Source: Sedimentisphaerales bacterium
GTDB lineage: Bacteria; Planctomycetota; Phycisphaerae; Sedimentisphaerales; Anaerobacaceae
Assembly (NCBI GenBank): GCA_016936075.1
Contig: JAFGPS010000139.1
Location: forward strand, 1-32,317
Reading direction: 5' to 3'
DNA length: 32,317 bases
The position numbers and the translations under genes were made by a program. Positions 1-7,932 of this stretch are shown here, piece after piece; positions within the stretch are counted from its first letter, which is position 1; each line of letters opens with the position of its first letter. The notes below the pieces were generated by a model, which was not told the DNA's origin, searched no databases, and saw nothing but the letters and a program-made list of their open reading frames with translations.

Positions 1-539
1 CCCATGTGGCTATCGCCCATCTCTCCTTCGATTTCAGCTTTCGGAGTAAGAGCCGCTACTGAATCGACAACGATAATATCGACTGAATTCGAGTTTACGA
101 GCATTTCTACGATATCGAGTGCCTGCTCACCTGTATCAGGCTGACTGACCAGCATACTGCTCACATCGACACCGATTCTTTTTGCCCATGTCGTATCGAG
201 TGCATGTTCTGCGTCGATAAAAGCAGCTACGCCGCCATTCTTTTGCGCATTGGCGATTACATGTAGAGCGAGTGTTGTTTTTCCGGAAGATTCAGGACCA
301 TACAATTCCGTGATTCTGCTTCGCGGTATTCCTACACCGCCAAGTGCGATATCCAGTGAAATCGAACCTGTATTTATACCTTCAATTTTTGCGTATTTGT
401 TTTCGTCCATACGCATAATTGAGCCTTGGCCGTATTGTTTTTCGATTTGCGAAATCACTCGATCCAAAGCTTCTGCTTTGTTACCTGTTGCCTTTTCCTT
501 TGCTGCTTCTTTTTTTGCAGATTCCTTTTTTTTCGCCAT
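1..539 (-). CDS. recA: Recombinase A, N-terminal part (cut by window start)
   Basis: RecA forms ATP-dependent filaments on single-stranded DNA, carries out strand exchange in recombinational repair, and triggers LexA-type autoproteolysis in the SOS response. The first 179 codons are present; the rest lies beyond base 1. After a Lys/Ala-rich N-terminal extension (residues 3-17) come the Walker A motif GPESSGKT (81-88) and the Walker B strand ending VVDSVAAL (157-164), together with the usual RecA signatures around [12 protein letters not shown] and [11 protein letters not shown]. The ATG at 539 is preceded by GGAGAG at a normal distance. It lies 118 bases behind thpR on the same strand, a pairing also seen in other bacteria (cinA-ligT/thpR-recA clusters). 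No LexA-type operator was recognised upstream. The identification is secure. Confidence 0.97.
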   Translation of the reverse strand, partial: MAKKKESAKKEAAKEKATGNKAEALDRVISQIEKQYGQGSIMRMDENKYAKIEGINTGSISLDIALGGVGIPRSRITELYGPESSGKTTLALHVIANAQKNGGVAAFIDAEHALDTTWAKRIGVDVSSMLVSQPDTGEQALDIVEMLVNSNSVDIIVVDSVAALTPKAEIEGEMGDSHM

Positions 540-570
540 GCCTTTTTCTCTCCTTAATAATTGTTATTTT

Positions 571-636
571 GTCATTCTGAGCAGAGCGAAGAATCTGGAT
601 ATCGAAAGCCAGATGCTTCATTTCATTCAGCATGAC
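571..636. repeat. 66-bp imperfect palindrome, dispersed-repeat type
   Basis: The left arm begins GTCATTCTGAGCAGAGCGAA and the right arm ends CATTTCATTCAGCATGAC. Each arm is about 28 bases and they pair imperfectly around a short AT-rich centre. The two arm words (GTCATTCTGAGC..AGCGAAGAATCT and its counterpart) match a palindromic intergenic element that I know from many unrelated bacterial genomes and that is often mistranslated into spurious peptides. It fills most of the thpR-recA gap, so a transcript through it would fold into a hairpin. Whether it is mobile, a processing site or a weak terminator cannot be told from one copy. Confidence 0.7.
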
Positions 637-657
637 AGTAGTTGTCATTTTTATTAT

Positions 658-1224
658 TTATTGCAAATTATACTTTCCTAATAATGTATAAACAGGCCCG
701 TGAGGAGTTAATTCGCTTTGAAAAACGCAAACCGAATCGACCTCTACAACATCGAGACTGTAATCTTTATATTCTTTTGCCAACTGGGCGAGTTTTACGC
801 CGGCTTGTGAATTTTTGATTCTGCAAAGAGTCAGGTGTCCTTCGAATTTCCTGTTCTCTTCCGGCCAGCCCGCAAAAGCCAACTGCGTTTCAAGTTCTTC
901 CTGCAATTGAAGAAGACTTTCATTATTCTGTCCTGCTCCAACCCAGAGCACTCGTGCGCTATGACCACCGAAAGAGCCAACGCCTCCGATTTCTATATCG
1001 AAGCATTCATGTTTTCTTGTAACTTCTTCAGTTATTTTGCAGACATCAACAAGCTGCGTATCTTTTATTTCGCCCAAAAATTTCAGGGTAAGGTGCATAT
1101 CATCAGGATTGACCCACTTTGCATCACCTTGCCTGATATCGACTTTGCCAAGCATTTTTCTCTGCAAATCAGCAAGGTCGTTTTTAATTACCTTCTCAAT
1201 TTCTATCGCGATAAAAACACGCAC
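658..1224 (-). CDS. thpR: RNA 2',3'-cyclic phosphodiesterase (2H phosphoesterase)
   Basis: ThpR (formerly LigT) belongs to the 2H phosphoesterase superfamily and hydrolyses 2',3'-cyclic phosphate ends of RNA to 2'-phosphomonoesters in the cytoplasm. Both catalytic HxTx motifs are present: HLTL at residues 44-47, followed by KFLGE, and HLTL at 130-133. At 188 residues it has the family's normal length. The start is a GTG at 1224; an AGGA lies about 10 bases upstream and no in-frame ATG would keep the MRVFIAIE opening strand of the fold. A small perfect hairpin (1251-1265, TCCGCC with GGCGGA) lies in its presumed 5' leader. It precedes recA on the same strand, so the two may be co-transcribed through the palindrome at 571-636. 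Confidence 0.93.
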   Translation of the reverse strand: MRVFIAIEIEKVIKNDLADLQRKMLGKVDIRQGDAKWVNPDDMHLTLKFLGEIKDTQLVDVCKITEEVTRKHECFDIEIGGVGSFGGHSARVLWVGAGQNNESLLQLQEELETQLAFAGWPEENRKFEGHLTLCRIKNSQAGVKLAQLAKEYKDYSLDVVEVDSVCVFQSELTPHGPVYTLLGKYNLQ

Positions 1225-1250
1225 CTTTTACAAATCCTAAATAATATTTA

Positions 1251-1321
1251 TCCGCCTTTGGCGGACTAAACTCTAAATTCTTAACAAATATCAAAACAAT
1301 TGGATTATTTGAGTATTTAGT
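1251..1321. repeat. Hairpin plus AT-rich inverted repeat upstream of thpR
   Basis: A perfect 6-bp stem with a TTT loop (TCCGCC/GGCGGA, 1251-1265) is followed by an AT-rich tract. The tract opens ACTAAACTCTAAATTCTTAA and closes with the inverted counterpart GAGTATTTAGT (1311-1321). The opening tract resembles the left side of the repeat at 26890-26997 (CTAAATCC..TCTAAACAATATC). The two are probably members of one dispersed intergenic family, although the match is loose. No promoter was recognised with confidence here or in the rest of the 1225-1513 gap. Confidence 0.5.
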
Positions 1322-1513
1322 TAATTCGAGGTATTTTAACCTTAGATTGAGCCGATTTCACGCAAAAAATAAAAGAATAAAGCTCTACCTTGCAAACATT
1401 AGTTTTTAGGCCGGATTTTACTTGTTTTTGGGATTTTAATGAACATAATACGTCCATGTTTGGCGGATACTATATTACGACGGAAATGAAAATTAAGGAA
1501 TTTACGTGAGCTT

Positions 1514-2026
1514 ATGAAAACACTATTTTGGCCTTTATTTGTTCTGGTGGTTCTTAGTATTGGATTTTTGATATATGCGCATGACTCAAGTGCAGCATTG
1601 CCGGATCGCGTTGCTACTCATTTTGGCAGTGATGGTACACCCAACGACTGGATGAGCAAAGATATGCATTTTTTGCTCATGGTGGGTATGGGGCTTGGAA
1701 TTCCATGGCTTTTAGTTTGTATTGGATTGGTATGCAGATTTATCCCTGCTCGTTTTGTTAATATTCCAAACCGCGATTACTGGTTTTCGCCGGAACGCAA
1801 GCAGAAAAGTTGTTTATATTTTTCCCGTTATATGATTTGGATGAGTTGTCTTACAATTGCTTTTTTTGCCGGCGTACAATACACGATAGTAAAAGCGAAT
1901 CAGAATTCCCCGGTAAAAATTCCGAACGAACTGTTTTGGCCTTTACTAATCGGCTTCCTGATTGCTACAACCATATGGTCAATCGCACTTATTCTACGTT
2001 TTTCAAAAAAGCGTATGACTTCATAA
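1514..2026 (+). CDS. DUF1648-type integral membrane protein
   Basis: A 170-residue membrane protein with four predicted transmembrane segments (about residues 3-22, 54-76, 99-124 and 141-163). Between the first two lies the short extracytoplasmic stretch LPDRVATHFGSDGTPNDW, which matches the DUF1648 signature (Pro, then xHF, Gly, and a Gly/Asn-x-Trp turn). Relatives include the N-terminal part of SdpI-like immunity proteins, but the SdpI C-terminal domain is absent, so an immunity role should not be assumed. The start ATG follows AAGGAA by 13 bases, a somewhat long spacing. It is convergent with the DUF2569 gene, with a terminator hairpin (2169-2199) between them. The function is unknown. Confidence 0.8.
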   Translation: MKTLFWPLFVLVVLSIGFLIYAHDSSAALPDRVATHFGSDGTPNDWMSKDMHFLLMVGMGLGIPWLLVCIGLVCRFIPARFVNIPNRDYWFSPERKQKSCLYFSRYMIWMSCLTIAFFAGVQYTIVKANQNSPVKIPNELFWPLLIGFLIATTIWSIALILRFSKKRMTS

Positions 2027-2168
2027 TATGACCATATCAAGAGGATAAAGTTCATCAAAATATTGATTATATACTATATTCACAAATTCTTGTAAAACAA
2101 ACAATCTGCTCACTTGTAATGTTACTATACTCAAATCTAAGGAAAACTCCAATACTATTTCCAATAAA

Positions 2169-2199
2169 AAAAGCTCCTTTGAAATACAAAGAAGCTTTT
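2169..2199. terminator. Hairpin terminator between convergent genes
   Basis: AAAAGCTCCTTTG (2169-2181) pairs with CAAAGAAGCTTTT (2187-2199) with one mismatch and a five-base loop, and is flanked by A and T runs. It can act on both strands, serving the DUF1648 gene (plus) and the DUF2569 gene (minus). Its stem and loop are nearly the same as those at 3217-3250. Confidence 0.65.
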
Positions 2200-2240
2200 A
2201 TATAGCCAAAATAACAGATAGGGATATTTTTTTAAGAGCT

Positions 2241-3008
2241 TTAATTTACAAAAGTCGCCTTCACCCTTTTTGATACAAGGAAATATGGTATCCAGATAAA
2301 CGAACTGATAATTCCCTTAGCCAGCCCTTTTGCGTATTCGATTGCAAAAATTTCGGCATCCTGACTAATATTTATTGCCAGGAGCAATCCACATATTACG
2401 ATATTGAAAATCATTAAGTATATCATCATAGTAGGAACGTAACTCTTCTTACCAAAGAAAACTATTGTTGCAAAGAAAATGAGAATGGTCATTATGATAT
2501 CGAAAGTTATATTTAAAATAAAGATTCCACCATATTCATCATATATATCTTCAGATTGAGTAAAAACAATGATAAGTCCAACTACAGACAATATTGTACC
2601 TAAAATCAATCCAATCGCAGGAAGGATCAGCCAGCCCCCAATACCTACGAGATGAGGATTTACATTAGAGTCAATTAGCTGGTCAGAATATATTTCTTGT
2701 TCTTCTTTTTTTATGGTTTTCGGGACCGGAGCAATTAAAACGAAAGGTATAAGGAAGCAAAAGGATATAAAACTGATTATTAAAAGAGGTATCCTTATCC
2801 AGTCATAAATATCTATAAAAGAATCAAACTTATCTAATTTAATTAAAATATCAATAGTCCTCCATACAATATTGCATATCAAGTTCCCGGCCAGAAAGAA
2901 AATTAAAAACAATTTACCTCGCAATCTTTTTCGAGTAGCAGCCAGAATCAGAAGAAGTAAATTTATAGTTAAAGCTAGCCAGCTAATAACCTGTGATACT
3001 ATTTCCAT
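2241..3008 (-). CDS. DUF2569 family membrane protein
   Basis: A 255-residue membrane protein of unknown function. The C-terminal half (about 119-250) is a clear DUF2569 domain: it opens with LVGIGGWLILPAIGLI (120-135) and closes with the typical IWIPYFLVSKRVKATF (239-254), with four membrane helices between. In front of it are three further hydrophobic segments (about 7-24, 33-50 and 72-95) and a polar acidic linker (97-118), which are not part of the classic family. The ATG at 3008 has only a weak purine stretch upstream (GAGAGGAAT). It is flanked by a terminator on each side, so it is probably transcribed alone. Nothing nearby suggests a substrate or partner. Confidence 0.82.
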   Translation of the reverse strand: MEIVSQVISWLALTINLLLLILAATRKRLRGKLFLIFFLAGNLICNIVWRTIDILIKLDKFDSFIDIYDWIRIPLLIISFISFCFLIPFVLIAPVPKTIKKEEQEIYSDQLIDSNVNPHLVGIGGWLILPAIGLILGTILSVVGLIIVFTQSEDIYDEYGGIFILNITFDIIMTILIFFATIVFFGKKSYVPTMMIYLMIFNIVICGLLLAINISQDAEIFAIEYAKGLAKGIISSFIWIPYFLVSKRVKATFVN

Positions 3009-3216
3009 TAGATTCCTCTCAAAATAGTAAGTGTTATAGTAATAAATATTTAAAGATAGAATTCCAAAAACACGACATTTAATATAAATTATGGATTCAA
3101 TTCTGTCAAATCAAAAAAAGGGATTTGTTAAATAATATAAGCTTGCTTGTTCTTTAAAATAAAATATCTGTCATCAAGAAAGCCATAAATTCTACATTTA
3201 ACAAACTCAAGTAATG

Positions 3217-3250
3217 AAAAAGCCCCTTGGGAAATACAAAGAGGCTTTTT
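3217..3250. terminator. Hairpin terminator behind the SSS symporter gene
   Basis: AAAAAGCCCCTTGG pairs with CAAAGAGGCTTTTT around a GAAATA loop. On the minus strand it ends in a T run and lies 44 bases beyond the stop of the symporter gene. It shares sequence, including the loop and the CAAAGA arm, with the hairpin at 2169-2199. Confidence 0.65.
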
Positions 3251-3293
3251 ATAAAATCAAAATCTAAACTCACTATTCACAATTCACTAACCA

Positions 3294-5342
3294 CTATTTA
3301 AGAAGTCCAATCGGGCTGAATAGTACGTATAGTGCTAATGTAATAATTATAACAACGATACCAGCGGCAAAAGCTCCTTTGGATGACTTTAGGTCAAGTG
3401 TAGTTTTGCTTTCGAATACTACCGGCTTATCTAAAGGTTTTGCCATTGTAATTATAATCATTACTGCAATGTCGATTCCGAAGCATATTGCCATACGATT
3501 GAGGAACTGGATGTCCGGGCCGATATGATACTTTCCAAGTGTGTACATGCCGCCGTAGCAAACTATATTTGTAAGAAGGCCGGCTACACCTGCAATTGGT
3601 GGAGCTTTTTTCACGATAAGACCGAATGCGAACACTGCTAAAATACCAGGTGACAAAAGTCCCTGTACTTCCTGTATAATCGTGAAAATACTGCTGCTGA
3701 TATTCGGGTCACCCAGTTTCGGAGCCAGCCAGATTGCGACAAGCGCGAATACTACAACGCAGATACGCCCCAATGTTACAATGCTTTTTTGCTCTGCCTT
3801 CGGAGAGATGTATTTCTTGAAAATATCCATCGTGAATATTGTCGAAGCCGCGTTGAGCATAGCCGCAAGTGAACTAACTATTGCTCCAAGTAAAGCTGCA
3901 AGGACGAAACCGACGAGACCTGTTTTTTGAGGAAGAACATTACTTAATAATTGTCCCAGTGCAGTATCGTATTTGAAACCAATGAATTTTTCGCTTGCAA
4001 CCATGACTCCGGCATTATTTGCGGCTTCCTGTACCGAAGTGTTATATTCTTCCAGTTCAGTTGCCAGCCATGGGAAAACGGCGTGCCATGATTTGTCATC
4101 CGATTCGAATACAGTATAGTCTTTTAATGCCAACTCATTATATGCCTGCTCTGTTATAGGTAAAACGAAAGGATGTGATGTCTTAATCGCTTTTTTGGCA
4201 TCATCATCCGGGTATATTGCGACCATGAATTTTTCCTGGTCCCATGCAGCAATAGCTTCATCGTCCGGAGCCTGTACGATTTCAACTAATTGGGTATCTT
4301 CGTTAGCTATTTTGTACAGTGCGATTTTGGGAGCATTGTCACCTACTGCCTGATCCTTCATATCATTTGAATAGAGATTGAAAGCAATAATGCCGGGGAT
4401 AACAACGACAAACGGAACAATTAATTTCATAAAGGCACTGAATACGATACCTTTTTGTCCTTCGGATAATGATGACGAAGCAAGTGTTCTTTGTGTGATA
4501 TACTGGTTTAAACCCCAGTAGTAAAAGTTCGGAATCCATAATCCGAGCATCAATGCAGTGTAAGGTAGAACCTTGTCATCTTTGGGCAGGAACATGTTCA
4601 TTCGAACTTTGTTGAGTTCCCAAAAACGATCGAGTGCTCCTGTTTCTGTACCGAAATTTTTAACTCCTACCGCGCCTGTGCTTACATCACTGATAAAAGA
4701 AAGTTCCTCAGTTGATGAGCCGAGCTTCTTGAAAGCATATATCATAACGATAGCACTACCCAAAATAAGAGCGCTTCCCTGAATAAGGTCAGCCCATGCA
4801 CATGCTTTCAGGCCGCCTGCGGTAACGTATAACATAGCAATAAGACCAATTACTATAGAAGCCTGTAAAAGCGTGACAGTATAGCCCATTTTACCTGCCA
4901 TAGTTTGAATTGTCAGTGCACCTGAGTAAGTGACGGAGCCGAGTAGAACTAAATAAAGGAAGATTGTACCTATTGCCATGATACTACGCGCTGTGCCGTT
5001 ATACCGTACTTCGAGAAATTCCGGCATAGTGTAGATTCCAGCTCTAAGAAAATACGGCAAGAACCAGAATGCAACTACAACCAGGGTGATAGCCGCCATC
5101 CATTCGTAACTGGCGATTGCCAAGCCTACGTGACTTGCGGCGTTGCCGCTCATGCCGACTAATTGCTCAGAAGAAATGTTCGCGGCAATGAGTGAGAAAC
5201 CAATCAGCCACCATTTCAAACCTCGACCAGCCAGGAAATAATCCTCGCCAGTTTTTTCATTGCGAGACTTCCATAGACCAATTGTAATGACCGCGGCTAT
5301 AAAACCAATAAATACAGCGACATCAAGAAAGTTAAATTCCAT
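3294..5342 (-). CDS. Sodium:solute symporter (SSS/SGLT family) with large inserted loop domain
   Basis: An inner-membrane Na+-coupled solute carrier of the SSS family, closest in pattern to the SGLT-like sugar transporters. Family marks are GEDYFLAGRGLKWWLIG (32-48), the unwound first helix with AANISSEQLVGMSG (53-66), NQYITQRTLAS (279-289) and the AALLGAIVSSLAAMLNAAST stretch (482-501), whose serines form the second sodium site. At 682 residues it is longer than the usual 450-550. The excess is an acidic, soluble stretch of about 130 residues (324-455) inserted between two helices, roughly where SGLTs have an external loop. The last helix is at about 656-678. AAAGGA stands 8 bases before the ATG, and a TATAAT-like -10 is visible at 5408-5413 (minus strand). 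The substrate is unknown; a sugar is a reasonable guess. Confidence 0.9.
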   Translation of the reverse strand: MEFNFLDVAVFIGFIAAVITIGLWKSRNEKTGEDYFLAGRGLKWWLIGFSLIAANISSEQLVGMSGNAASHVGLAIASYEWMAAITLVVVAFWFLPYFLRAGIYTMPEFLEVRYNGTARSIMAIGTIFLYLVLLGSVTYSGALTIQTMAGKMGYTVTLLQASIVIGLIAMLYVTAGGLKACAWADLIQGSALILGSAIVMIYAFKKLGSSTEELSFISDVSTGAVGVKNFGTETGALDRFWELNKVRMNMFLPKDDKVLPYTALMLGLWIPNFYYWGLNQYITQRTLASSSLSEGQKGIVFSAFMKLIVPFVVVIPGIIAFNLYSNDMKDQAVGDNAPKIALYKIANEDTQLVEIVQAPDDEAIAAWDQEKFMVAIYPDDDAKKAIKTSHPFVLPITEQAYNELALKDYTVFESDDKSWHAVFPWLATELEEYNTSVQEAANNAGVMVASEKFIGFKYDTALGQLLSNVLPQKTGLVGFVLAALLGAIVSSLAAMLNAASTIFTMDIFKKYISPKAEQKSIVTLGRICVVVFALVAIWLAPKLGDPNISSSIFTIIQEVQGLLSPGILAVFAFGLIVKKAPPIAGVAGLLTNIVCYGGMYTLGKYHIGPDIQFLNRMAICFGIDIAVMIIITMAKPLDKPVVFESKTTLDLKSSKGAFAAGIVVIIITLALYVLFSPIGLLK

Positions 5343-5502
5343 AACAAGTCCTTTCCTTATTTTGTATATATTCTTAACTTGTATTATTTATGAAACTAAT
5401 AGCAAGTATTATAGCTTTTTTGACGAGCACTGCTATAAAATATAATGCAAATGAAGATTAACTTTTTTAATTTTTAAGCGATACTGGTATTAAACTGGGT
5501 AA

Positions 5503-6363
5503 TTATTGTGTTTTCTTAAAAGCATAAGGCAGGTTATCTATTATATCTGTAGTTATCATTGAGATTTGCCCGAGTTGTTCGGCAGCTATATCACCGGCCA
5601 GTCCGTGAATGTAAACGCCGAAAACCGCCGCGTCGAAATTACTCATTCCCTGGCCGAGCAGGGCGGTTATTACTCCGGTTAATACATCGCCGGAACCTGC
5701 GGTTGCCATGCCGGGATTGCCGGTTGTATTGATATAATATTTTTCACCATCAGTGACAATTGTTCCCGCTCCTTTTAACACAATCAGCGAATTTGTTTTT
5801 TGGGCAAGTGCAGCGGTCTGTTCCAATCTTTCGTTTGGTAATGGTTCCCGGAAGAGTCCCGACCATAATCTTTTCATCTCGCCGGGATGTGGAGTTAGAA
5901 TCAGATTCGCTTTGAGTTTTTCGGGCCAGTTGTTTATGGCTGCTAAATTGTTCAGTCCGTCAGCGTCGATAATGAGTTTGAGATTTTCCTGTTTAATAAG
6001 AATATCGATGATAGAACGAAGGTCTCTACTTGTCCCTAGGCCGGGGCCAATTGCAAGGACATCATTATCATTTACAATTTCAAGAATCGTATTAATTGCT
6101 TTGGCTGAAATTCGACCTTTAGTATCTTCGGCCATAGGAATAGTTGTAAAAGATGGTTCGATTGAAGCAACTATTGGCAAGATACTTTTCGGTATCGCAA
6201 CTCGCACAAGACCAGCACCGGCCCGTAATGCGCTTCGACCAGAAAGAGCAGCGGCTCCACTCATTCCCAAACTCCCGGCGATAATACAAACCTTGCCAAA
6301 ATTTCCTTTATGAGAATCAGATGCTCTTGGTTCTAATTTTGGTACAGCTTCAATTTTCTGCAT
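5503..6363 (-). CDS. nnrD: ADP-dependent NAD(P)H-hydrate dehydratase
   Basis: NnrD repairs damaged nicotinamide cofactors by dehydrating the S-form of NAD(P)H hydrate back to NAD(P)H, using ADP. It has a ribokinase-like fold. Characteristic stretches are SHKGNFGKVCIIAGS (17-31), GPGLG (106-110), DADGLN (133-138), LTPHPGEM (156-163) and the nucleotide/catalytic loop NPGMATAGSGDVLTG (216-230) with Asp226. The 286 residues cover this domain only; the epimerase (NnrE) domain often fused in front is absent, so an epimerase must be encoded elsewhere if the organism has one. The start is well set: AAAGGAGC lies 4 bases before the ATG, behind a strong promoter (6385-6413). That promoter region is duplicated at 7926-7995. 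Confidence 0.93.
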   Translation of the reverse strand: MQKIEAVPKLEPRASDSHKGNFGKVCIIAGSLGMSGAAALSGRSALRAGAGLVRVAIPKSILPIVASIEPSFTTIPMAEDTKGRISAKAINTILEIVNDNDVLAIGPGLGTSRDLRSIIDILIKQENLKLIIDADGLNNLAAINNWPEKLKANLILTPHPGEMKRLWSGLFREPLPNERLEQTAALAQKTNSLIVLKGAGTIVTDGEKYYINTTGNPGMATAGSGDVLTGVITALLGQGMSNFDAAVFGVYIHGLAGDIAAEQLGQISMITTDIIDNLPYAFKKTQ

Positions 6364-6364
6364 A

Positions 6365-6434
6365 AATGCTCCTTTTGATTGGATATATTACAACCTCTAT
6401 ATTGTATGGTCAATAATTGATTTGACGGGGAAAC
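6365..6434. repeat. Promoter-bearing direct repeat, copy A (nnrD leader)
   Basis: This stretch aligns without gaps to 7926-7995 (offset 1561) at roughly three-quarters identity, counted by eye. It holds, on the minus strand, the -35, -10 and ribosome-binding site of nnrD. Conserved blocks are GCTCCTTTT, TATTACA and a long block GGTCAATAATTGA followed by TTGACG. The conserved TCAATTATTGA core upstream of and over the -35 is palindromic. Confidence 0.75.
6385..6413 (-). promoter_or_regulatory. Sigma-70-type promoter of nnrD
   Basis: On the minus strand, TTGACC (6408-6413) and TAATAT (6385-6390) are separated by exactly 17 bases, giving a start site near 6378 and a very short leader that carries AAAGGAGC before the ATG. 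The -35 lies in the inverted repeat GTCAA-N8-TTGAC, a possible operator. The same arrangement with the same spacing recurs at 7946-7974. Confidence 0.7.
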
Positions 6435-6494
6435 TGCAAGGTTTATACTTTAGCTATACATACACTGTTATTTTCATATAAATAGAAGAACGAT

Positions 6495-7871
6495 ATGGAT
6501 AAAATATTATTTAATCTAATATTTATAGTTTCACTTTTTACCTCTGTTTTATGCTGTGGAGAGTCCAATTTAAAGAGTATTGAAAGCAATCCAACATCGC
6601 TTACGAAAAGTTATCCCTTAATATTTCAGGCCTGGAGTCCTATTGAGAACAAGCCTGATGAAGATGAATTAGTACTTCTCGCTCGGCATGACCTTGTTTT
6701 TACCGGCCTGTGGTCCATGAGGATTAATTGGAAAATCACATCTGATCAGATGTATAAAGGTCTTTCAACTGTATTAGTAAATCAACAAGGGGAAGAATCA
6801 CTTGAAGAAGCCAACCAGAGACGTGAGAAGTTGAAAAAGCTTAATCCAAATCTGAAATTGCTTTGTGAAATACGATATCGAGAGGATCGATATGTAAAAG
6901 ATAAGACTGTCGAATTATCGAAACAGGGAGCATATCCTCCCGATTCAGAATTCTGGCTCAGGGATGAAAATGGCACGCTCTGCCCCGGCTGGGGAGAGGA
7001 TGCAGATGGTGACGGCGAGGTTGAGCTTGATGAGATACAGTTTATGCTTTTGGATTTCAGGAATCCGGCTCTCCATGAACTAATTGCAGAAAAGGCGCTG
7101 GCTCTGAAGGAAAGTGGATTGTTCGACGGCATCATGCTGGACTGGTGGAATGAGTATAGCCCTACAACCGGCAAATGGCCCGATTGGAAAGGCACTCATC
7201 TTAATCTTAATGAAGAAAAAGCTGCCAGAATTGCTATCTTGCAGAAGATTAGTGAAAAGGTGGGCGACGATTTTCTGATTCTGGTCAACTCAAATTCTAA
7301 CACTGTGCCCTTATCTGCACCTTTGGTAAATGGTCTATTCATGGAATGCTCCAAGCCGCGATACGACAAGGGTTATACAATAGAACAAATCAAAATGATG
7401 GAGACTACGCTATTGTGGGCGGAAGAAAATCTGAGGCAGCCCCGAATCAACTGTCTTGAAGCCTGGCGAATTGTCACGGACTATACAGGAGAGCGTGAGG
7501 TCAGAGTAGCTGAAAGGAATAGCGAAGAAAACCTCAAATGGATGCGCATGATAACGACTTTGAGTCTTACGCATTCAGATGGCTATGTACTTTTCGCAGA
7601 TGATAACGCACAACCGTCATCCGATCATTTGCACAACTGGTACGATTTATGGGATGCAGATTTAGGTAGTCCTGTAGGGAAGAAGGGCGCTATTTATATT
7701 AATATTGAAGGATTGTTTATACGTGAATTTGAAAATGGCTGGGTCGTATATAATCGCAGTGGAGTTACTCAATCTGTTTCATTTGAAAAAAATGTTAAAT
7801 CTTTTTCAAAAAAAGAAATCGTAAAAACTCATAAAATACCAAACTTTGACGGCGATATATTCTTGAAGTAA
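6495..7871 (+). CDS. Secreted glycosidase-like TIM-barrel protein with an EF-hand loop
   Basis: A 458-residue exported protein. Residues 1-20 are a signal peptide; the Cys pair after it (20-21) does not make a good lipobox. The body looks like a hypothetical glycosyl hydrolase of the GHL type (TIM barrel with FDGIMLDWWNEY at 210-221, where the Asp-Trp-Trp strand end is the expected active-site region, LVNSNS at 263-268 and LFMEC at 281-285). No catalytic pair can be assigned with certainty. A perfect EF-hand calcium loop, DADGDGEVELDE, sits at 169-180 in a stretch facing the barrel. The C-terminal 60 residues resemble the small beta domain that follows such barrels. The ribosome-binding site is weak (GAAGAA). 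The gene is flanked by direct repeats (6365-6434, 7926-7995), so it may have been inserted or duplicated there. Polysaccharide degradation is an inference. Confidence 0.65.
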   Translation: MDKILFNLIFIVSLFTSVLCCGESNLKSIESNPTSLTKSYPLIFQAWSPIENKPDEDELVLLARHDLVFTGLWSMRINWKITSDQMYKGLSTVLVNQQGEESLEEANQRREKLKKLNPNLKLLCEIRYREDRYVKDKTVELSKQGAYPPDSEFWLRDENGTLCPGWGEDADGDGEVELDEIQFMLLDFRNPALHELIAEKALALKESGLFDGIMLDWWNEYSPTTGKWPDWKGTHLNLNEEKAARIAILQKISEKVGDDFLILVNSNSNTVPLSAPLVNGLFMECSKPRYDKGYTIEQIKMMETTLLWAEENLRQPRINCLEAWRIVTDYTGEREVRVAERNSEENLKWMRMITTLSLTHSDGYVLFADDNAQPSSDHLHNWYDLWDADLGSPVGKKGAIYINIEGLFIREFENGWVVYNRSGVTQSVSFEKNVKSFSKKEIVKTHKIPNFDGDIFLK

Positions 7872-7905
7872 TTTAATATCGGAAAGTCTATACTTCAGCT
7901 TGATA

Positions 7906-7932
7906 GAGCTTTAATTTTCTACAGAAAAGCTC
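7906..7932 (+). terminator. Hairpin behind the glycosidase-like gene
   Basis: GAGCTTT (7906-7912) pairs with AAAGCTC (7926-7932), followed by CTTTT. It lies 34 bases after the stop codon. Its right arm is the GGAGC ribosome-binding sequence of repeat copy B read on the other strand, so the terminator is partly built from the repeat. Confidence 0.45.

Noticed and set aside
250..681. Plus-strand open frame of 143 codons
   Set aside because: It is antisense to recA and its end is a translation of the palindromic element (VILSRAKNL..FIQHD), a well-known type of spurious peptide.
5420..5446. Rightward promoter TTGACG-15-TATAAT upstream of the symporter
   Set aside because: The spacer is two bases short and it points into the end of nnrD with no gene to drive. 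The leftward -10 at 5408 fits the symporter better.
6495..6560. Lipobox in the glycosidase-like protein
   Set aside because: The two Cys residues (20-21) are preceded by Val-Leu, not the Gly/Ala/Ser needed at -1, so a normal signal peptide is more likely.
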